Of a stretch of 54,782 bases of DNA, positions 23,651 to 32,567 are shown one piece after another. A program made the position numbers and the translations under genes. Within the stretch, counting starts at the first letter, position 1. Every line of letters begins with the position of its first letter. The notes beneath the pieces were generated by a model. The model was given only the letters and a program-made list of their open reading frames with translations. It was not told the DNA's origin and made no database searches. The DNA is from Geobacteraceae bacterium GWC2_55_20 (GTDB taxonomy: Bacteria > Desulfobacterota > Desulfuromonadia > Geobacterales > Pseudopelobacteraceae): contig MGZK01000059.1 of NCBI GenBank assembly GCA_001802125.1, positions 14,717-69,498 on the forward strand. The letters run 5' to 3'.

Positions 23651-24166
23651 TTAAAAAGTGAGCAATGAAAAGACCTTGCCTTTCGGCAGCCGGTTACGGC
23701 CGTTCAGAAAATCCAGCTCGGCCATGAAACAGCACTCCACAATTTCGCCCCCCATGCTCTGGACCATATCGACTACGGCCTCCATGGTGCCGCCGGTGGC
23801 CAGCAGGTCATCGGCAATCAGGATGCGTTCGCCCGGCTTGATGGCGTCCTTGTGGATTTCCAGCGTGTCGGTGCCGTATTCCAGTTCGTATGTTTTGCTG
23901 AAGGTCTCGGAGGGGAGTTTCCCCGGTTTGCGGACCAGCACGATTCCGGCCCCCAGTTTGTACGCAAGTGCCGAGCCGATGATGAAGCCGCGCGCCTCGA
24001 CTCCGACCACCTTGTCGATCCGTTTGCCGATGTAGCGGTGGGAAAGCAGGTCAACCATCTTCTGGTATGATTTCGCGTCCTGCAGCAGCGTGGTGATGTC
24101 CTTGAAGATGATGCCTTTTTTGGGAAAGTCGGGGATATCGCGGATGATGTCTTTCAGGTCGTCCAT
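23651..24166 (-). CDS. apt: Adenine phosphoribosyltransferase
   Basis: The 171-residue product is of normal length for Apt, which salvages adenine with PRPP to form AMP. It has the N-terminal [15 protein letters not shown] signature (11-25), VGVEARGFI (55-62) and the PRPP-binding loop [11 protein letters not shown] (116-126). It is the last gene of surE-pcm-rpoS-apt, 21 bases after rpoS. Downstream lies the broken tRNA-Arg and the element. Confidence 0.95.
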   Translation of the reverse strand: MDDLKDIIRDIPDFPKKGIIFKDITTLLQDAKSYQKMVDLLSHRYIGKRIDKVVGVEARGFIIGSALAYKLGAGIVLVRKPGKLPSETFSKTYELEYGTDTLEIHKDAIKPGERILIADDLLATGGTMEAVVDMVQSMGGEIVECCFMAELDFLNGRNRLPKGKVFSLLTF

Positions 24167-24187
24167 AGGGTGCTTCTCCTTGATGTT

Positions 24188-25171
24188 TTATTTTCTCGAT
24201 GTTTGTTGCGCAGCACTTTTACGCAGCTTTTCAATGCATTTGGATTCAATCTGACGGATCCGTTCGCGGGTGACTCCGAACAGCTGGCCGATGGTGTCCA
24301 GCGTTTGAGGCTCCTTGTCGTCCAGGCCGAAACGAAGCGTCAGGATAGTTTTCTCGTTTTCAGAGAGCGAGTCGAAGTGTTCCGAGATCATTTCAAAAAT
24401 ATCGATATTCTCAAGCAATACGGATGGCGCTACCATGGAGCTGTCTTCGATGGTGTCGATCAGGGAATAATCGTTGTTGTCACCGATGGGGCTTTCTATG
24501 GAGCAGGTGCGCCGCAAAAGTGTCATCAGCCGGCGGACATATGGCTGCTTGGCATTCATGGCTTCGGCGACTTCCTGGACGCTGGGCTCGCGCTGCAGTT
24601 CCTGGGAAAGGCCGCGCGTGATTCGCAGCATGCGGTTGATGTCGTCGGAAACATGCACCGGCAGGCGGATTGTGCGGGACTGGTTGATCAGAGAGCGTTC
24701 TATGGCCTGGCGTATCCACCAGGTGGCGTAGGTCGAGAACCGGCATTCCTTGGCCAGGTTGAAGCGTTCGACCGCTTTGATCAGTCCCAGGTTGCCCTCC
24801 TCGATCAGGTCCAGAAAAGGCAGGCCGCGGTTTACATAGCGTTTGGCGATTTTTACCACCAGCCGCAGGTTGGACTCGATCATCTTGTCGCGGGCCGCTT
24901 TGTCACCTTTTTCGATCTTGCGGGCGAGCTCTTTTTCGGATTCTGCATTAAGCAGCGGAGTACGCTGGATGTCGCGCAGATAGATCTTTATCGCGTCGTC
25001 ATAGCGCTCCAGCTCAACCAGGGGAATCTCGATTTCGGAGGCATCCTCGACGGGGGTGTCCTCTTCGGAAAACAGCAGCGGCTCTTCGATGTCGTCCAGT
25101 ACAGCGACAGGAGTATCCAGCGAGATATCTTTTTCCGCGAAGCAGTCAGTAAGAAGATTGTCATCATGCAT
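24188..25171 (-). CDS. rpoS: RNA polymerase sigma factor RpoS
   Basis: The 327-residue product is a group 2 sigma70 factor controlling stationary-phase and stress genes. Region 1.2 begins near residue 58 ([16 protein letters not shown]). Region 2 contains [22 protein letters not shown] and the -10-binding [14 protein letters not shown]. Region 3 follows ([15 protein letters not shown]), and region 4 ends with the [22 protein letters not shown]. The acidic N-terminal 50 residues are short, so region 1.1 is lacking, as usual in RpoS. It is 31 bases after pcm, an arrangement (surE-pcm-rpoS) shared by many proteobacteria; nlpD, often between pcm and rpoS, is absent. RpoS is known in Geobacter. 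Confidence 0.93.
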   Translation of the reverse strand: MHDDNLLTDCFAEKDISLDTPVAVLDDIEEPLLFSEEDTPVEDASEIEIPLVELERYDDAIKIYLRDIQRTPLLNAESEKELARKIEKGDKAARDKMIESNLRLVVKIAKRYVNRGLPFLDLIEEGNLGLIKAVERFNLAKECRFSTYATWWIRQAIERSLINQSRTIRLPVHVSDDINRMLRITRGLSQELQREPSVQEVAEAMNAKQPYVRRLMTLLRRTCSIESPIGDNNDYSLIDTIEDSSMVAPSVLLENIDIFEMISEHFDSLSENEKTILTLRFGLDDKEPQTLDTIGQLFGVTRERIRQIESKCIEKLRKSAAQQTSRK

Positions 25172-25202
25172 GATCCGGATGTTCTCCCGTTCCCATGGAC
25201 TG

Positions 25203-25856
25203 TTAAATCTGCCACCCCTGTTTGCCGATCAGCGGCACAAAGCGGCAGGCTACCGAGGTGGTGCTTTCCAGTTCGCCCTGGTCGTTCTTGACTATTTTCA
25301 GAAGCTGCTGCTCGGACTCGTTACCCACCGGTATCACCAGCCGTCCGCCCGGAGCCAGCTGCTCCACCAGGATTCCCGGAACATCGGGAGCCCCGGCCGT
25401 GACGATGATGGCATCAAAGGGGGCTTCCTCTTCCCAGCCGATCTGGCTCCCCTCGTTGTCGTTTATCCGGAGCTGGACGTTGAACAGCCTGAGCGAATCC
25501 AGGCATTTCCTGGCGCGTAGCGCCAGCGGTCTGATGCGTTCGGCCGAGTAGACCCGGTCCGCCAATGTGGCCAGGATGGCGGTCTGATAGCCGGAACCGG
25601 TGCCGATTTCCAGAACTTTTTCAGTGCCGTTCAGTTCCAGCAGCTCCGTCATCAACGCCACCATGTAAGGCTGCGAGATGGTCTGCTTTTCGCCGATCGG
25701 AAGCGGGGAGTCGCTGTAGGCCTGCATCGCGAAGGCTTCCTGGACGAATATGTGGCGCGGAATCTTGAGCATGGCGTCAATAACGCTACGGCTGTTGACG
25801 CCGCGTGCCACGATCTGCTCCTGCACCATTTTTCTTCTGGCAATGTCAAAATTCAT
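25203..25856 (-). CDS. pcm: Protein-L-isoaspartate O-methyltransferase
   Basis: The product has 217 residues from ATG 25856, with GGGGCC before it; the frame reaches a TTG four codons earlier. The enzyme methylates isoaspartyl residues in aged proteins with SAM, starting their repair. SAM motif [12 protein letters not shown] lies at 81-91. The family signature around IPRHIFV (32-38) and the [13 protein letters not shown] loop (55-67) are present. Downstream motifs include [11 protein letters not shown] and [12 protein letters not shown]. It is the second gene of the stress operon, 57 bases after surE. Confidence 0.94.
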   Translation of the reverse strand: MNFDIARRKMVQEQIVARGVNSRSVIDAMLKIPRHIFVQEAFAMQAYSDSPLPIGEKQTISQPYMVALMTELLELNGTEKVLEIGTGSGYQTAILATLADRVYSAERIRPLALRARKCLDSLRLFNVQLRINDNEGSQIGWEEEAPFDAIIVTAGAPDVPGILVEQLAPGGRLVIPVGNESEQQLLKIVKNDQGELESTTSVACRFVPLIGKQGWQI

Positions 25857-25913
25857 GTCTGGCCCCAAAAATGGCGGAACTATAGCAGAGGGGTGTTGAA
25901 AAGTCCAGATGCG

Positions 25914-26657
25914 TCAAAACGACCATCCGGCCAGAAGCTTCAGGGATTCATGGTTGGTGAGATCCAGGTGGAGCGGGGTGATTGACACGTGCTGTCGGTT
26001 AATGGCGTGAAAGTCGGTTCCGCTTTCGTCGTTGAAGTCCGGCTCTTCGCTGCCGATCCAGAAGTACTTGCGTCCGCGGGGATCGGTCTTGTCGACAATC
26101 TTGCCAACGAAGGAGCGTTTTCCCTGGCGGGTAATCATCGGTGTCAGCATGTTTGCAAGCGGCTGGTCGGGTATGTTCACATTCAGAAAGGTGTCGCTCG
26201 GCAAGCCGTTGGATATGACCTGTCTGGCCACGCGCAGTGCGATCCGGGCCGCATCGCTGAAGTTTTCGCTGTGGCTGAAGGTAGCCAGCGAGAAGGCGAT
26301 GGCCGGTATGCCCATCAGGTTGGCCTCCATCGCGGCCGCCACGGTGCCGGAGTAGGTGACGTCGTCGCCCAGGTTGGGGCCGTGGTTGATGCCGGAGACC
26401 ACCAGGTCCGGGGCATTCGGCAGCAGGTTGTGGATGCCCATGTTGACGCAGTCGGTGGGGGTGCCGTCCACCGCGTACCAGCCCTGGTGCAGCTCGAATA
26501 CGCGCAGCGGAGAATGCAGGGTCAGCGAATGGCCGGCCGCGCTGCGCTCGCGGTCGGGTGCGACAACCGTTACCTGTCCCAGCTCTTTCATCGCTTCAGC
26601 CAGGGCCCGGATTCCGGGGACGTGGATGCCGTCGTCGTTGGTGACCATGATGTGCAT
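25914..26657 (-). CDS. surE: 5'/3'-nucleotidase SurE
   Basis: The 247-residue product starts at ATG 26657 behind GAGGAC; the longer frame adds 11 residues before MHIMVTNDDG. The metal-binding Asp pair is D8-D9 in TNDDGI, and other signature parts are PDRERSAAGHS (about 40-50) and VSGINHGPNLGDDV (about 91-104). SurE dephosphorylates nucleoside monophosphates and is linked to stationary-phase survival. It is the first gene of the operon with pcm, rpoS and apt. Confidence 0.94.
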   Translation of the reverse strand: MHIMVTNDDGIHVPGIRALAEAMKELGQVTVVAPDRERSAAGHSLTLHSPLRVFELHQGWYAVDGTPTDCVNMGIHNLLPNAPDLVVSGINHGPNLGDDVTYSGTVAAAMEANLMGIPAIAFSLATFSHSENFSDAARIALRVARQVISNGLPSDTFLNVNIPDQPLANMLTPMITRQGKRSFVGKIVDKTDPRGRKYFWIGSEEPDFNDESGTDFHAINRQHVSITPLHLDLTNHESLKLLAGWSF

Positions 26658-26838
26658 TTTGTAAGTCCTCTGTTCATTAGTTAAGAGCAAACCTTTTATG
26701 GCAGAAAAACAGCACTAAATCAAGGCGGACAAGATGGAAGATTTTGTGTTTACAAAATAGTTCCAAGCCGTTACATTCATCAGCCAAACGTGGTTTTGAT
26801 GTTCTCTCGCGGTTATAAAATTATCAGGAGGTAACGGT

Positions 26839-27825
26839 ATGAAGGCAGTTCTGATGGAGGCTTTTGGTGGAGTGGATGTGCTCAAGGTGGGGGAAGCTCA
26901 GAAGCCGGTTCCGGGTGAGGGTCAGGTCTTGGTCAAGGTGTTTGCGACATCGATCAACCGTCCGGACCTGGTGCAGCGCGAAGGCAAGTATCCACCGCCG
27001 CCGGGTGATTCCGAAATCCTGGGGCTGGAAGTTGCCGGTGTCATCGAAGATCTGGGAGCCGGCGTCAGCGGCTGGCAGGTCGGCGAGCGGGTGATGACAC
27101 TGGTCGGCGGCGGTGGTTACGCCGAGTTTGCCGTGGCCTATGCCGGCCACCTGATGAGAATCCCGGAGAGCATGAGCTTCGAGGAGGCGGCCTGTGTCTG
27201 CGAGTCGTACATCACCGCCTTTCTGAACGTATTCATGATCGGAGAATTCAAGGATGGCCAGAGCGCGATCCTGCACGGCGGCGGAGGCGGCGTCAACACC
27301 GCTGCCATCCAGCTCTGCCGGGCGCTTGCACCATCCGGCAAGCTGATTGTGACCGCATCTCCGGCCAAGATGGAGCGGGTCAGGGAGATCGGCGCCGATT
27401 TCCTGATCAACTTCCACGAAACTCCCGATTTCACCGAAGTCGTCAAGGAGTATACCGCCAAGAAGGGTGTGGACCTGATTCTGGACCATGTGGGCGCCAA
27501 GTACCTGGCTCCCAACATGAACTCGCTGGGGTACAAGGGGCGGTTGGTGGTTATTGGTGTGATCAGTGGCATCAAGGCCGAACTTAACCTGGCGCTGATG
27601 ATGGTTAAGCGCCAGCAGATCATCGGCAGCGTGCTCCGTTCCCGTCCGGTGCCGGAAAAAGCCGAGATCGTGGCCGAATTTACCCGTCGTGCCCTGCCGA
27701 AGTTTGCCGACCGGAGCATTGTGCCGATCATCGAAAAGGTCTTCACGATCGATCAGGTGGCCGAGGCGCACCGCATGATGGAAGAGGACAAGCATTTCGG
27801 CAAGATTGTGCTGAGGATCCAGTAG
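26839..27825 (+). CDS. NAD(P)H-quinone oxidoreductase (zinc-free MDR, PIG3-like)
   Basis: The 328-residue product starts at ATG 26839 after CAGGAGGTAACGGT. It is a medium-chain dehydrogenase/reductase of the quinone oxidoreductase (QOR) branch: PGEGQVLVKVFATSINRPDL near 20-40, the GroES-like fold to about residue 125, and the nucleotide-binding loop LHGGGGGVNTAA (about 147-158). No zinc-ligand Cys pattern is present. ADP-forming electron transfer from NADPH to quinones is expected by family. It is divergent from surE and ends at a strong terminator. Confidence 0.88.
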   Translation: MKAVLMEAFGGVDVLKVGEAQKPVPGEGQVLVKVFATSINRPDLVQREGKYPPPPGDSEILGLEVAGVIEDLGAGVSGWQVGERVMTLVGGGGYAEFAVAYAGHLMRIPESMSFEEAACVCESYITAFLNVFMIGEFKDGQSAILHGGGGGVNTAAIQLCRALAPSGKLIVTASPAKMERVREIGADFLINFHETPDFTEVVKEYTAKKGVDLILDHVGAKYLAPNMNSLGYKGRLVVIGVISGIKAELNLALMMVKRQQIIGSVLRSRPVPEKAEIVAEFTRRALPKFADRSIVPIIEKVFTIDQVAEAHRMMEEDKHFGKIVLRIQ

Positions 27826-27852
27826 TCAGCGGCAATCCGAAACGGTTTTCAA

Positions 27853-27895
27853 CAAAAAAAGGGGTGCGTCTCGCGAGACGCACCACTTTTTTTGT
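27853..27895. terminator. Bidirectional terminator between quinone oxidoreductase and peroxiredoxin genes
   Basis: GGTGCGTCTCG (27863-27873) pairs with CGAGACGCACC (27874-27884) as a perfect palindrome, flanked by AAAAAAA on the left and TTTTTTT on the right. It serves the two convergent genes. Confidence 0.9.
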
Positions 27896-27913
27896 TTTCA
27901 GAAATCTCCGATT

Positions 27914-28567
27914 TCAGGGTTTAAGGGTCTTGTCCCCCGCTTTCCAGTTGAGCGGGCAGAGTTCCTCGGTCTGGAGTGCCGTCAACACCCTCAGGGTTTC
28001 TTCGATGCTGCGTCCGACCTTGTCGTTGTGGATCAGCATGTGCTGGAGCACCCCTTTGGGATCGATGATGAAGAGTCCCCGGCGTGCGCTGCCTTGAACC
28101 GTATCCAGTACCCCGTAGGCTTTGGCGGTCTGTTTGCTGAAATCGGACAAAAGCGGGAACCCCAGTTTGTCCAGCGCCCCGCTTCTGATCCAGGCCAGGT
28201 GGGAAAACTTGCTGTCCACCGATACAGCCAAAACTTCGGTGTTGAGTCTGGTGAAATCCGGCAGCGATTTGTTGAAGCCGTTGATCTCGGTCGGGCAGAC
28301 GAAGGTGAAGTCGCCGGGGTAGAAGAAAAGCACCACCCACTTTCCCCGGTAGTCGCTCAGGCTGATTTTCTTGAATTCCTGGTTGACAACCGCATCAAGA
28401 GTGAAGTCCGGCGCCGGTGTGCCGATCTCTGCCCCGGAGACGGAAGCCGTGCTTGACGCTATCACGTTGTTCCGGATTTCAGCACTGCCCGGAGATGTGG
28501 CCGCTATTCCTGTCGCCGGACAGATGATGCTCGCAGTCAGCAACAATAAAAATGTGATATTTTTCAT
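27914..28567 (-). CDS. Exported 2-Cys peroxiredoxin
   Basis: The 217-residue product begins with a signal peptide (MKNITFLLLLTASIICPATGIAA, in the first 23 residues) followed by a Ser/Ala-rich linker. The AhpC/Prx1-type domain starts near 47: peroxidatic Cys91 in FTFVCPTE, Arg near 130-162 and resolving Cys204 in ELCPLNWKAG. Peroxide reduction in the periplasm is expected. Prx1-type enzymes are usually cytoplasmic, so the signal peptide is notable. The reductant in the periplasm is not evident from neighbours. It is monocistronic, with the terminator just downstream. Confidence 0.88.
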   Translation of the reverse strand: MKNITFLLLLTASIICPATGIAATSPGSAEIRNNVIASSTASVSGAEIGTPAPDFTLDAVVNQEFKKISLSDYRGKWVVLFFYPGDFTFVCPTEINGFNKSLPDFTRLNTEVLAVSVDSKFSHLAWIRSGALDKLGFPLLSDFSKQTAKAYGVLDTVQGSARRGLFIIDPKGVLQHMLIHNDKVGRSIEETLRVLTALQTEELCPLNWKAGDKTLKP

Positions 28568-28739
28568 ATTGTTCCCTCCGAAAGTTGCTCTTCTTTTAAT
28601 AGTTCTACTTTAGCCCAGCTATGAACTGTTGGCAATCGTTCGAAAATGAAGTTTAAATTTTTCTCGTACTATGATACACAAGCAGAATTGTATACAGAGT
28701 CAGGCAGGATACAAAACTAATTATTTTGGAGGATTGGTA

Positions 28740-29261
28740 ATGTCAGAACAGAATCCGCAGGTCATGCTGGAAACTTCCATGGGGAATATCAAAATTGAAC
28801 TTTTCAAGGAGAAGGCGCCGCTCACGGTTAAAAACTTTCTCTCCTACGTTAAGGATGGCCATTATGACGGCTTGATCTTCCATCGCGTCATCAAGGATTT
28901 CATGATTCAGGGCGGCGGTATGAACGAGAATCTGGAGACGAAAAAAACCAAGTTCGCCATCAAAAACGAGGCCACCAACGGCCTGAAAAACACGCGCGGC
29001 ACACTGGCCATGGCCCGTACCGCGGTGGTTGACTCGGCTACCTGCCAGTTTTTTATCAATACCGTGGATAACGCCTTTCTCGATCACCAGGGCAAGCATC
29101 AGGACCGTTTTGGGTATTGCGTCTTCGGACAGGTTCTGGACGGCATGGACGTCGTAGATCAGATCCGGGCGGTCAAGACCGGCAATAAGAACGGACATTC
29201 GGATGTTCCCGTTGAACCGGTAATCATAAAATCAGCCAAGCTGATAGAACAGGAGGCGTAA
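28740..29261 (+). CDS. Cyclophilin-type peptidyl-prolyl isomerase
   Basis: The 173-residue product starts at ATG 28740 behind GGAGGATTGGTA; the frame extends upstream without a ribosome-binding site. It has no signal peptide and is probably cytoplasmic (PpiB type). Motifs are MGNIKIELFKEKAPLTVKNF near the start, HYDGLIFHRVIKDFMIQGG with the catalytic Arg, LAMARTAVVDSATCQFFIN and FGYCVFGQVLDGMDVVD. It is 2 bases upstream of the ferritin-like gene, so the two form an operon. Confidence 0.93.
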   Translation: MSEQNPQVMLETSMGNIKIELFKEKAPLTVKNFLSYVKDGHYDGLIFHRVIKDFMIQGGGMNENLETKKTKFAIKNEATNGLKNTRGTLAMARTAVVDSATCQFFINTVDNAFLDHQGKHQDRFGYCVFGQVLDGMDVVDQIRAVKTGNKNGHSDVPVEPVIIKSAKLIEQEA

Positions 29262-29263
29262 CC

Positions 29264-29737
29264 ATGAACAACGATCAAGTTTGCTATACCTTTGATGCCG
29301 CGGTGGAGATGGCCATCAAGATGGAAGAAGAGGGCTTTCGCACATACCTGTCCGCTATCCGCATGCTGACCAATAAAGGCGCCAGGGAGCTGTTGCGTGA
29401 TAACGCACTGGACGAGCTTAATCACAAGCATCAGCTGGAAAAGGCGCTGCTGGACGGGCGCATGGAAGGCAGTGACGTCCTTGAACAGACGATTCCCACC
29501 ATGCGCCTGGATTACGTTTTCAAGAAGCAGGAGCTGGGACCGCAGTCGGGTGTGCGCGAAGCGATGGTTTATGCCATCCACCTTGAAAAAGGGGCAGTGG
29601 ATTTTTACGGAAAGGTTTCGGATGGCTGCGCAGGCGCACCAATGGGGAAATTGTTCGCACAGCTGCACAAGGAAGAAAGCCGCCATCTGCAGGCTCTTGA
29701 GGACCTCTACGAGCAGCACTTCATGACCGAGAACTGA
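29264..29737 (+). CDS. Ferritin-like (rubrerythrin-type) di-iron protein
   Basis: The 157-residue product has the four-helix ferritin-like pattern with metal ligands in pairs: KMEEEGFRTY near 20-29, DELNHKHQLE near 51-60, HLEKGAVDFY near 106-115 and HKEESRHLQALEDL near 137-150. There is no rubredoxin CxxC tail, so it is not a full rubrerythrin. Oxidative stress protection or iron handling is plausible from the family. It starts 2 bases after the PPIase gene and is translationally linked to it. Confidence 0.8.
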   Translation: MNNDQVCYTFDAAVEMAIKMEEEGFRTYLSAIRMLTNKGARELLRDNALDELNHKHQLEKALLDGRMEGSDVLEQTIPTMRLDYVFKKQELGPQSGVREAMVYAIHLEKGAVDFYGKVSDGCAGAPMGKLFAQLHKEESRHLQALEDLYEQHFMTEN

Positions 29738-29788
29738 AATACATAGGCGGCTGTTGCTTGTAATACCGTCTGTAGTCGGATCGTTTTA

Positions 29789-29841
29789 GAACTGGCCGGC
29801 CGTCTCCATATGATTTTAATTTGGGACGGTACGGCCAGTTC
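29789..29841. other. Long imperfect hairpin upstream of the TVP38 gene
   Basis: GAACTGGCCG (29789-29798) pairs with CGGCCAGTTC (29832-29841), and CCGTC (29800-29804) with GACGG (29825-29829), leaving a 20-base AT-rich loop. No T tract follows. It lies in the 191-base gap before the gene at 29929 and may be a terminator of the ferritin operon or a leader structure. Confidence 0.4.
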
Positions 29842-29928
29842 CGTCTAGGCGATTGGAGTCACCGGCGTCTTTGAAACGGTGCCTCCGGCAGGTTTCGGTC
29901 CGGGAACATTTCTGCCAGCGGAGTTTGT

Positions 29929-30612
29929 ATGAATTATGCCAAGGTTGTAATTTTTGCGGTGGCCGTGCTCGCCATTGCGCTCTTCTTTTATTTTGATTTG
30001 CAGCGGTTTCTGACCCTGGAAACCCTCAAGGCCAACCATCAGGCGCTGCTCCGTTATAATGAGGCTCATACGGCAGGTATGGCGGTAGGCTTCATGGCGC
30101 TGTACATACTCCAGACTGCGCTGTCGCTTCCGGGCGCGGCCATCATGTCGCTGGCGGCCGGCGCTATTTTCGGAGTCGTGATGGGGACTGTCTATGCGAT
30201 GATTGCCGCCACGATCGGAGCGGTGCTGGCTTTCCTGGTAACGCGCTATCTGCTGCGGGATACGGTGATTTCAAGATTCGGCGGGAAACTGGAAACATTG
30301 AACCGTGAACTTGAACAGCGCGGCTTCAACTACCTGCTGTTTCTGCGGCTCGTGCCGATATTCCCGTTTTTTCTGATCAATCTGGCCGCCGGTTTGACCA
30401 GACTGCCGCTACGGACTTTCGTGCTGGGCACGGCGATAGGCATCATCCCGGGAGGATTCGTCTATGTCAATGCCGGCGCCAGCCTGGCAACCATCACTTC
30501 TCTTTCAGGCATCGCCTCGCCGCGCGTGCTCGGTTCATTTGCTCTTCTGGGATTTTTTGCGTTGTTGCCGGTGCTCTATTCCAAGTTCAGGGGTGAGCGC
30601 GGCAAGTGCTGA
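29929..30612 (+). CDS. TVP38/TMEM64-family (DedA-like) membrane protein
   Basis: The 227-residue product has about six hydrophobic segments: 5-22, 48-66, 68-95 (LPGAAIMSLAAGAIFGVVMG, the family SNARE-associated core), 95-110, 140-160 and 190-215. The conserved FLRLVPIFPFFLINLAAGLTR segment near 140-160 is the family hallmark. Such proteins are thought to move phospholipids across the inner membrane. The start is ATG 29929 behind GCGGAG. A strong terminator follows. Confidence 0.87.
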   Translation: MNYAKVVIFAVAVLAIALFFYFDLQRFLTLETLKANHQALLRYNEAHTAGMAVGFMALYILQTALSLPGAAIMSLAAGAIFGVVMGTVYAMIAATIGAVLAFLVTRYLLRDTVISRFGGKLETLNRELEQRGFNYLLFLRLVPIFPFFLINLAAGLTRLPLRTFVLGTAIGIIPGGFVYVNAGASLATITSLSGIASPRVLGSFALLGFFALLPVLYSKFRGERGKC

Positions 30613-30636
30613 GATTCTGATCTCAGTGGCATGATT

Positions 30637-30683
30637 CAAAAAAGTCCGTTTACCAGGCCATAAACCAGGTAAACGGACTTTTT
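30637..30683. terminator. Bidirectional terminator after the TVP38 gene
   Basis: AAAAAAGTCCGTTTACC pairs with GGTAAACGGACTTTTT over a 13-base loop. The A run at the 5' side and T run at the 3' side suit both this gene and the convergent AMIN-protein gene. Confidence 0.9.
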
Positions 30684-30707
30684 GATTAACAACCCGCTTT
30701 TGTCAGG

Positions 30708-31673
30708 CTAATTGAAATTGATTCTGAGGGCATTCGGCCTGTTGGTGATGGTATATTTCGGGAAAGCGGCTGCCGAAGCGTCAAGTACGACCCTCACGCG
30801 TGTCTTGTATATTCCGACTCTTGCCCTGGTAATCCCGAATTTTTTTATCGGTACCTGTTTGGCTTTCAGAGAGCTTCTGGCGCCGGGTATGTCGATGGAG
30901 ACCCGCTCCGGTTTTGACAGCGTGATGATCTTGTAATCGCCAACCGTGCCATCGGTCCGGATGTCGATGTACGAATCTCCGGTCACGATATTGTTGATGG
31001 TTACAGCGCCAGACCTGGCCGGGGTGTCCGGTACGACAGGTTCCAGCTTTTTCGAGCGGGCGGGCGGGGGGAGTGTCGGCATGGCTGCGGCGCTTGTGGT
31101 TGCGGGCGGTTCGTCAAGTCCCAGCGGGTCCTCCTCTTTTACTTCCTTAAGCGGAGGTTGCGCTTGAGGGGCCGGCTTGTTTTCGGCTACCGCTTGCTTC
31201 TGTTCTATCGGCGCGGACGCAGGCTCGGAAGCTTGCAGCTGCTTGGCGTCCTGTGCCGCAGCGGCCGGCGCGGGCTTGGCCGCGGAACCGATGAATGTTG
31301 CCGTCAACTGCTTGCGGTCGGGACTTGCCGAAACGGAAATATCCGCCTGGCTCGTAAGATTGAATATGACCCGGCTGGCCGGCATACCTGAAATTTGAGC
31401 ATTGTCCACGCTGATGCTGGATATGATTCCCTTGTTGACGATGATAAGCGCTTCGATTTTCTCGGGATTGACATCGGCTATATCTACCACGGCCCGCGCT
31501 TCACCCGGAATCTTGTAATAGGTAAATGTCATCGGGATATCAGCGCTGATTTCAACTGAAACATCAGTCCCTGAAACGACGGGCTTGACGTCAAGCAGTT
31601 CCGCCGCCTGAACTGTCGCAAAGATGCATACAGACAGGGCAAGTGACATCATGGTCAAGCTGATTTTATTCAT
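30708..31673 (-). CDS. Exported protein with two AMIN domains
   Basis: The start at ATG 31673 (AAGGGGG upstream) gives 321 residues with a signal peptide (MNKISLTMMSLALSVCIFATVQA). One AMIN-like beta domain lies at about 30-125 (DVSVEISADIPMTFTYYKIPG, VVDIADVNPEKI) and a second at about 225-321 (SYIDIRTDGTVGDYKIITL, RVSIDIPGARSSLKAKQVP, VRVVLDASAAAFPKY). They are joined by a Pro/Ala/Gln-rich linker. AMIN domains bind peptidoglycan in AmiC and PilQ; here no secretin or amidase domain is attached. It is divergent from the TonB-like gene, so the pair may act together in the envelope. Confidence 0.82.
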   Translation of the reverse strand: MNKISLTMMSLALSVCIFATVQAAELLDVKPVVSGTDVSVEISADIPMTFTYYKIPGEARAVVDIADVNPEKIEALIIVNKGIISSISVDNAQISGMPASRVIFNLTSQADISVSASPDRKQLTATFIGSAAKPAPAAAAQDAKQLQASEPASAPIEQKQAVAENKPAPQAQPPLKEVKEEDPLGLDEPPATTSAAAMPTLPPPARSKKLEPVVPDTPARSGAVTINNIVTGDSYIDIRTDGTVGDYKIITLSKPERVSIDIPGARSSLKAKQVPIKKFGITRARVGIYKTRVRVVLDASAAAFPKYTITNRPNALRINFN

Positions 31674-31787
31674 TTTGAAACCCCCTTGAATCTTATTCAC
31701 TATGTCGAAATTTCACGAATGTGTTATATCACATCACATAAGTATTTCACGAATAAATTGAAACATCATTCTGGAGAGCCGACAATT

Positions 31788-32486
31788 TTGACCGACGGAA
31801 ACTCTGCCGCCAATACGCTTAAACCGATTTTCATACTGTGCCTAATCGTTTCAGTCGGTCTGCACCTGGTTTCCGTACTGTTTCTCGCCTACATCTGGAC
31901 CGCCCCGGCCGCTGTAAAAACCGCAAGTTATCTGGAAATGCGTGATCTCGTATCAACCCCGGCCGACTCGCCAACCGCGATCATGTCCCAACCCGCCGCC
32001 GATTCTCCTGTTCCCGAACAGCAACGGACGCCCCCCGAACCCGGTCAGGAAAAACAGCCTGAAACAGCCACTTCCGATAATGAAGCTGCACCCGCTCCGG
32101 ATATCGGCTCAACACCGCTCGGCCTGGGCATGTCCCATGGTTTTGTAAGTTCTCTTGGTGATGGAGCTACCCTGCGCGCGGATATCCGTGATTATTATCT
32201 GTTGCTGGTTGAGAGGATCAACAAACAGTGGTGGGAGAAGGCCGGGACATTGAAGGAAGCGGTACGTCAGGATGGATCGGCGATTTTGGTGATTCTGCGG
32301 GATGGAACTCTTGTTGACAGGCGGATTAACAGGGGGACCGGCTCGATCGAAGCAGACCGGGCCTTGCTGGAGTCCATCGACAAGTCCGCTCCGATGCCGC
32401 CGCTTCCGGAGAGTTATGAAAGGGACGTGTTTACCGCTCCGCTCAAGATCACGGCGCCGCTGCAGCTCTTTCGTTCCGCACACTGA
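31788..32486 (+). CDS. TonB-like protein (TonB C-terminal domain)
   Basis: TTG 31788 is the best start, with GGAGAG nine bases before it; the frame opens further upstream inside the divergent promoter. The 232-residue product has an N-terminal membrane anchor (PIFILCLIVSVGLHLVSVLF near 13-32). A Pro/Glu-rich periplasmic linker follows (about 50-110), then a TonB C-terminal-like domain (RINKQWWEKAGTLKEAV, SAILVILRDGTLVDRRINRG, ALLESIDKSAPMPPLPES). No ExbB, ExbD or receptor gene is adjacent. The AMIN-domain gene diverges from it. Confidence 0.75.
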   Translation: MTDGNSAANTLKPIFILCLIVSVGLHLVSVLFLAYIWTAPAAVKTASYLEMRDLVSTPADSPTAIMSQPAADSPVPEQQRTPPEPGQEKQPETATSDNEAAPAPDIGSTPLGLGMSHGFVSSLGDGATLRADIRDYYLLLVERINKQWWEKAGTLKEAVRQDGSAILVILRDGTLVDRRINRGTGSIEADRALLESIDKSAPMPPLPESYERDVFTAPLKITAPLQLFRSAH

Positions 32487-32502
32487 CACCTTGGCGGAAG
32501 AG

Positions 32503-32529
32503 ATTCTCCCATTTTTTTGACGGGAGAAT
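32503..32529. terminator. Hairpin between convergent TonB-like and TPR genes
   Basis: ATTCTCCC (32503-32510) pairs with GGGAGAAT (32522-32529). The loop holds ATTTTTTTGAC. It is placed between convergent stops at 32486 and 32568. Confidence 0.5.
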
Positions 32530-32567
32530 GATGATGGCGAACATTTGATCGGATGTTTGGAGAGAGG

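Noticed and set aside
24170..25291. 373-codon frame opposite rpoS
   Set aside because: An antisense shadow over rpoS; the minus-strand protein is unmistakable.
26824..27795. 323-codon frame opposite the quinone oxidoreductase gene
   Set aside because: It mirrors the reading of a well-defined gene and lacks a start site.
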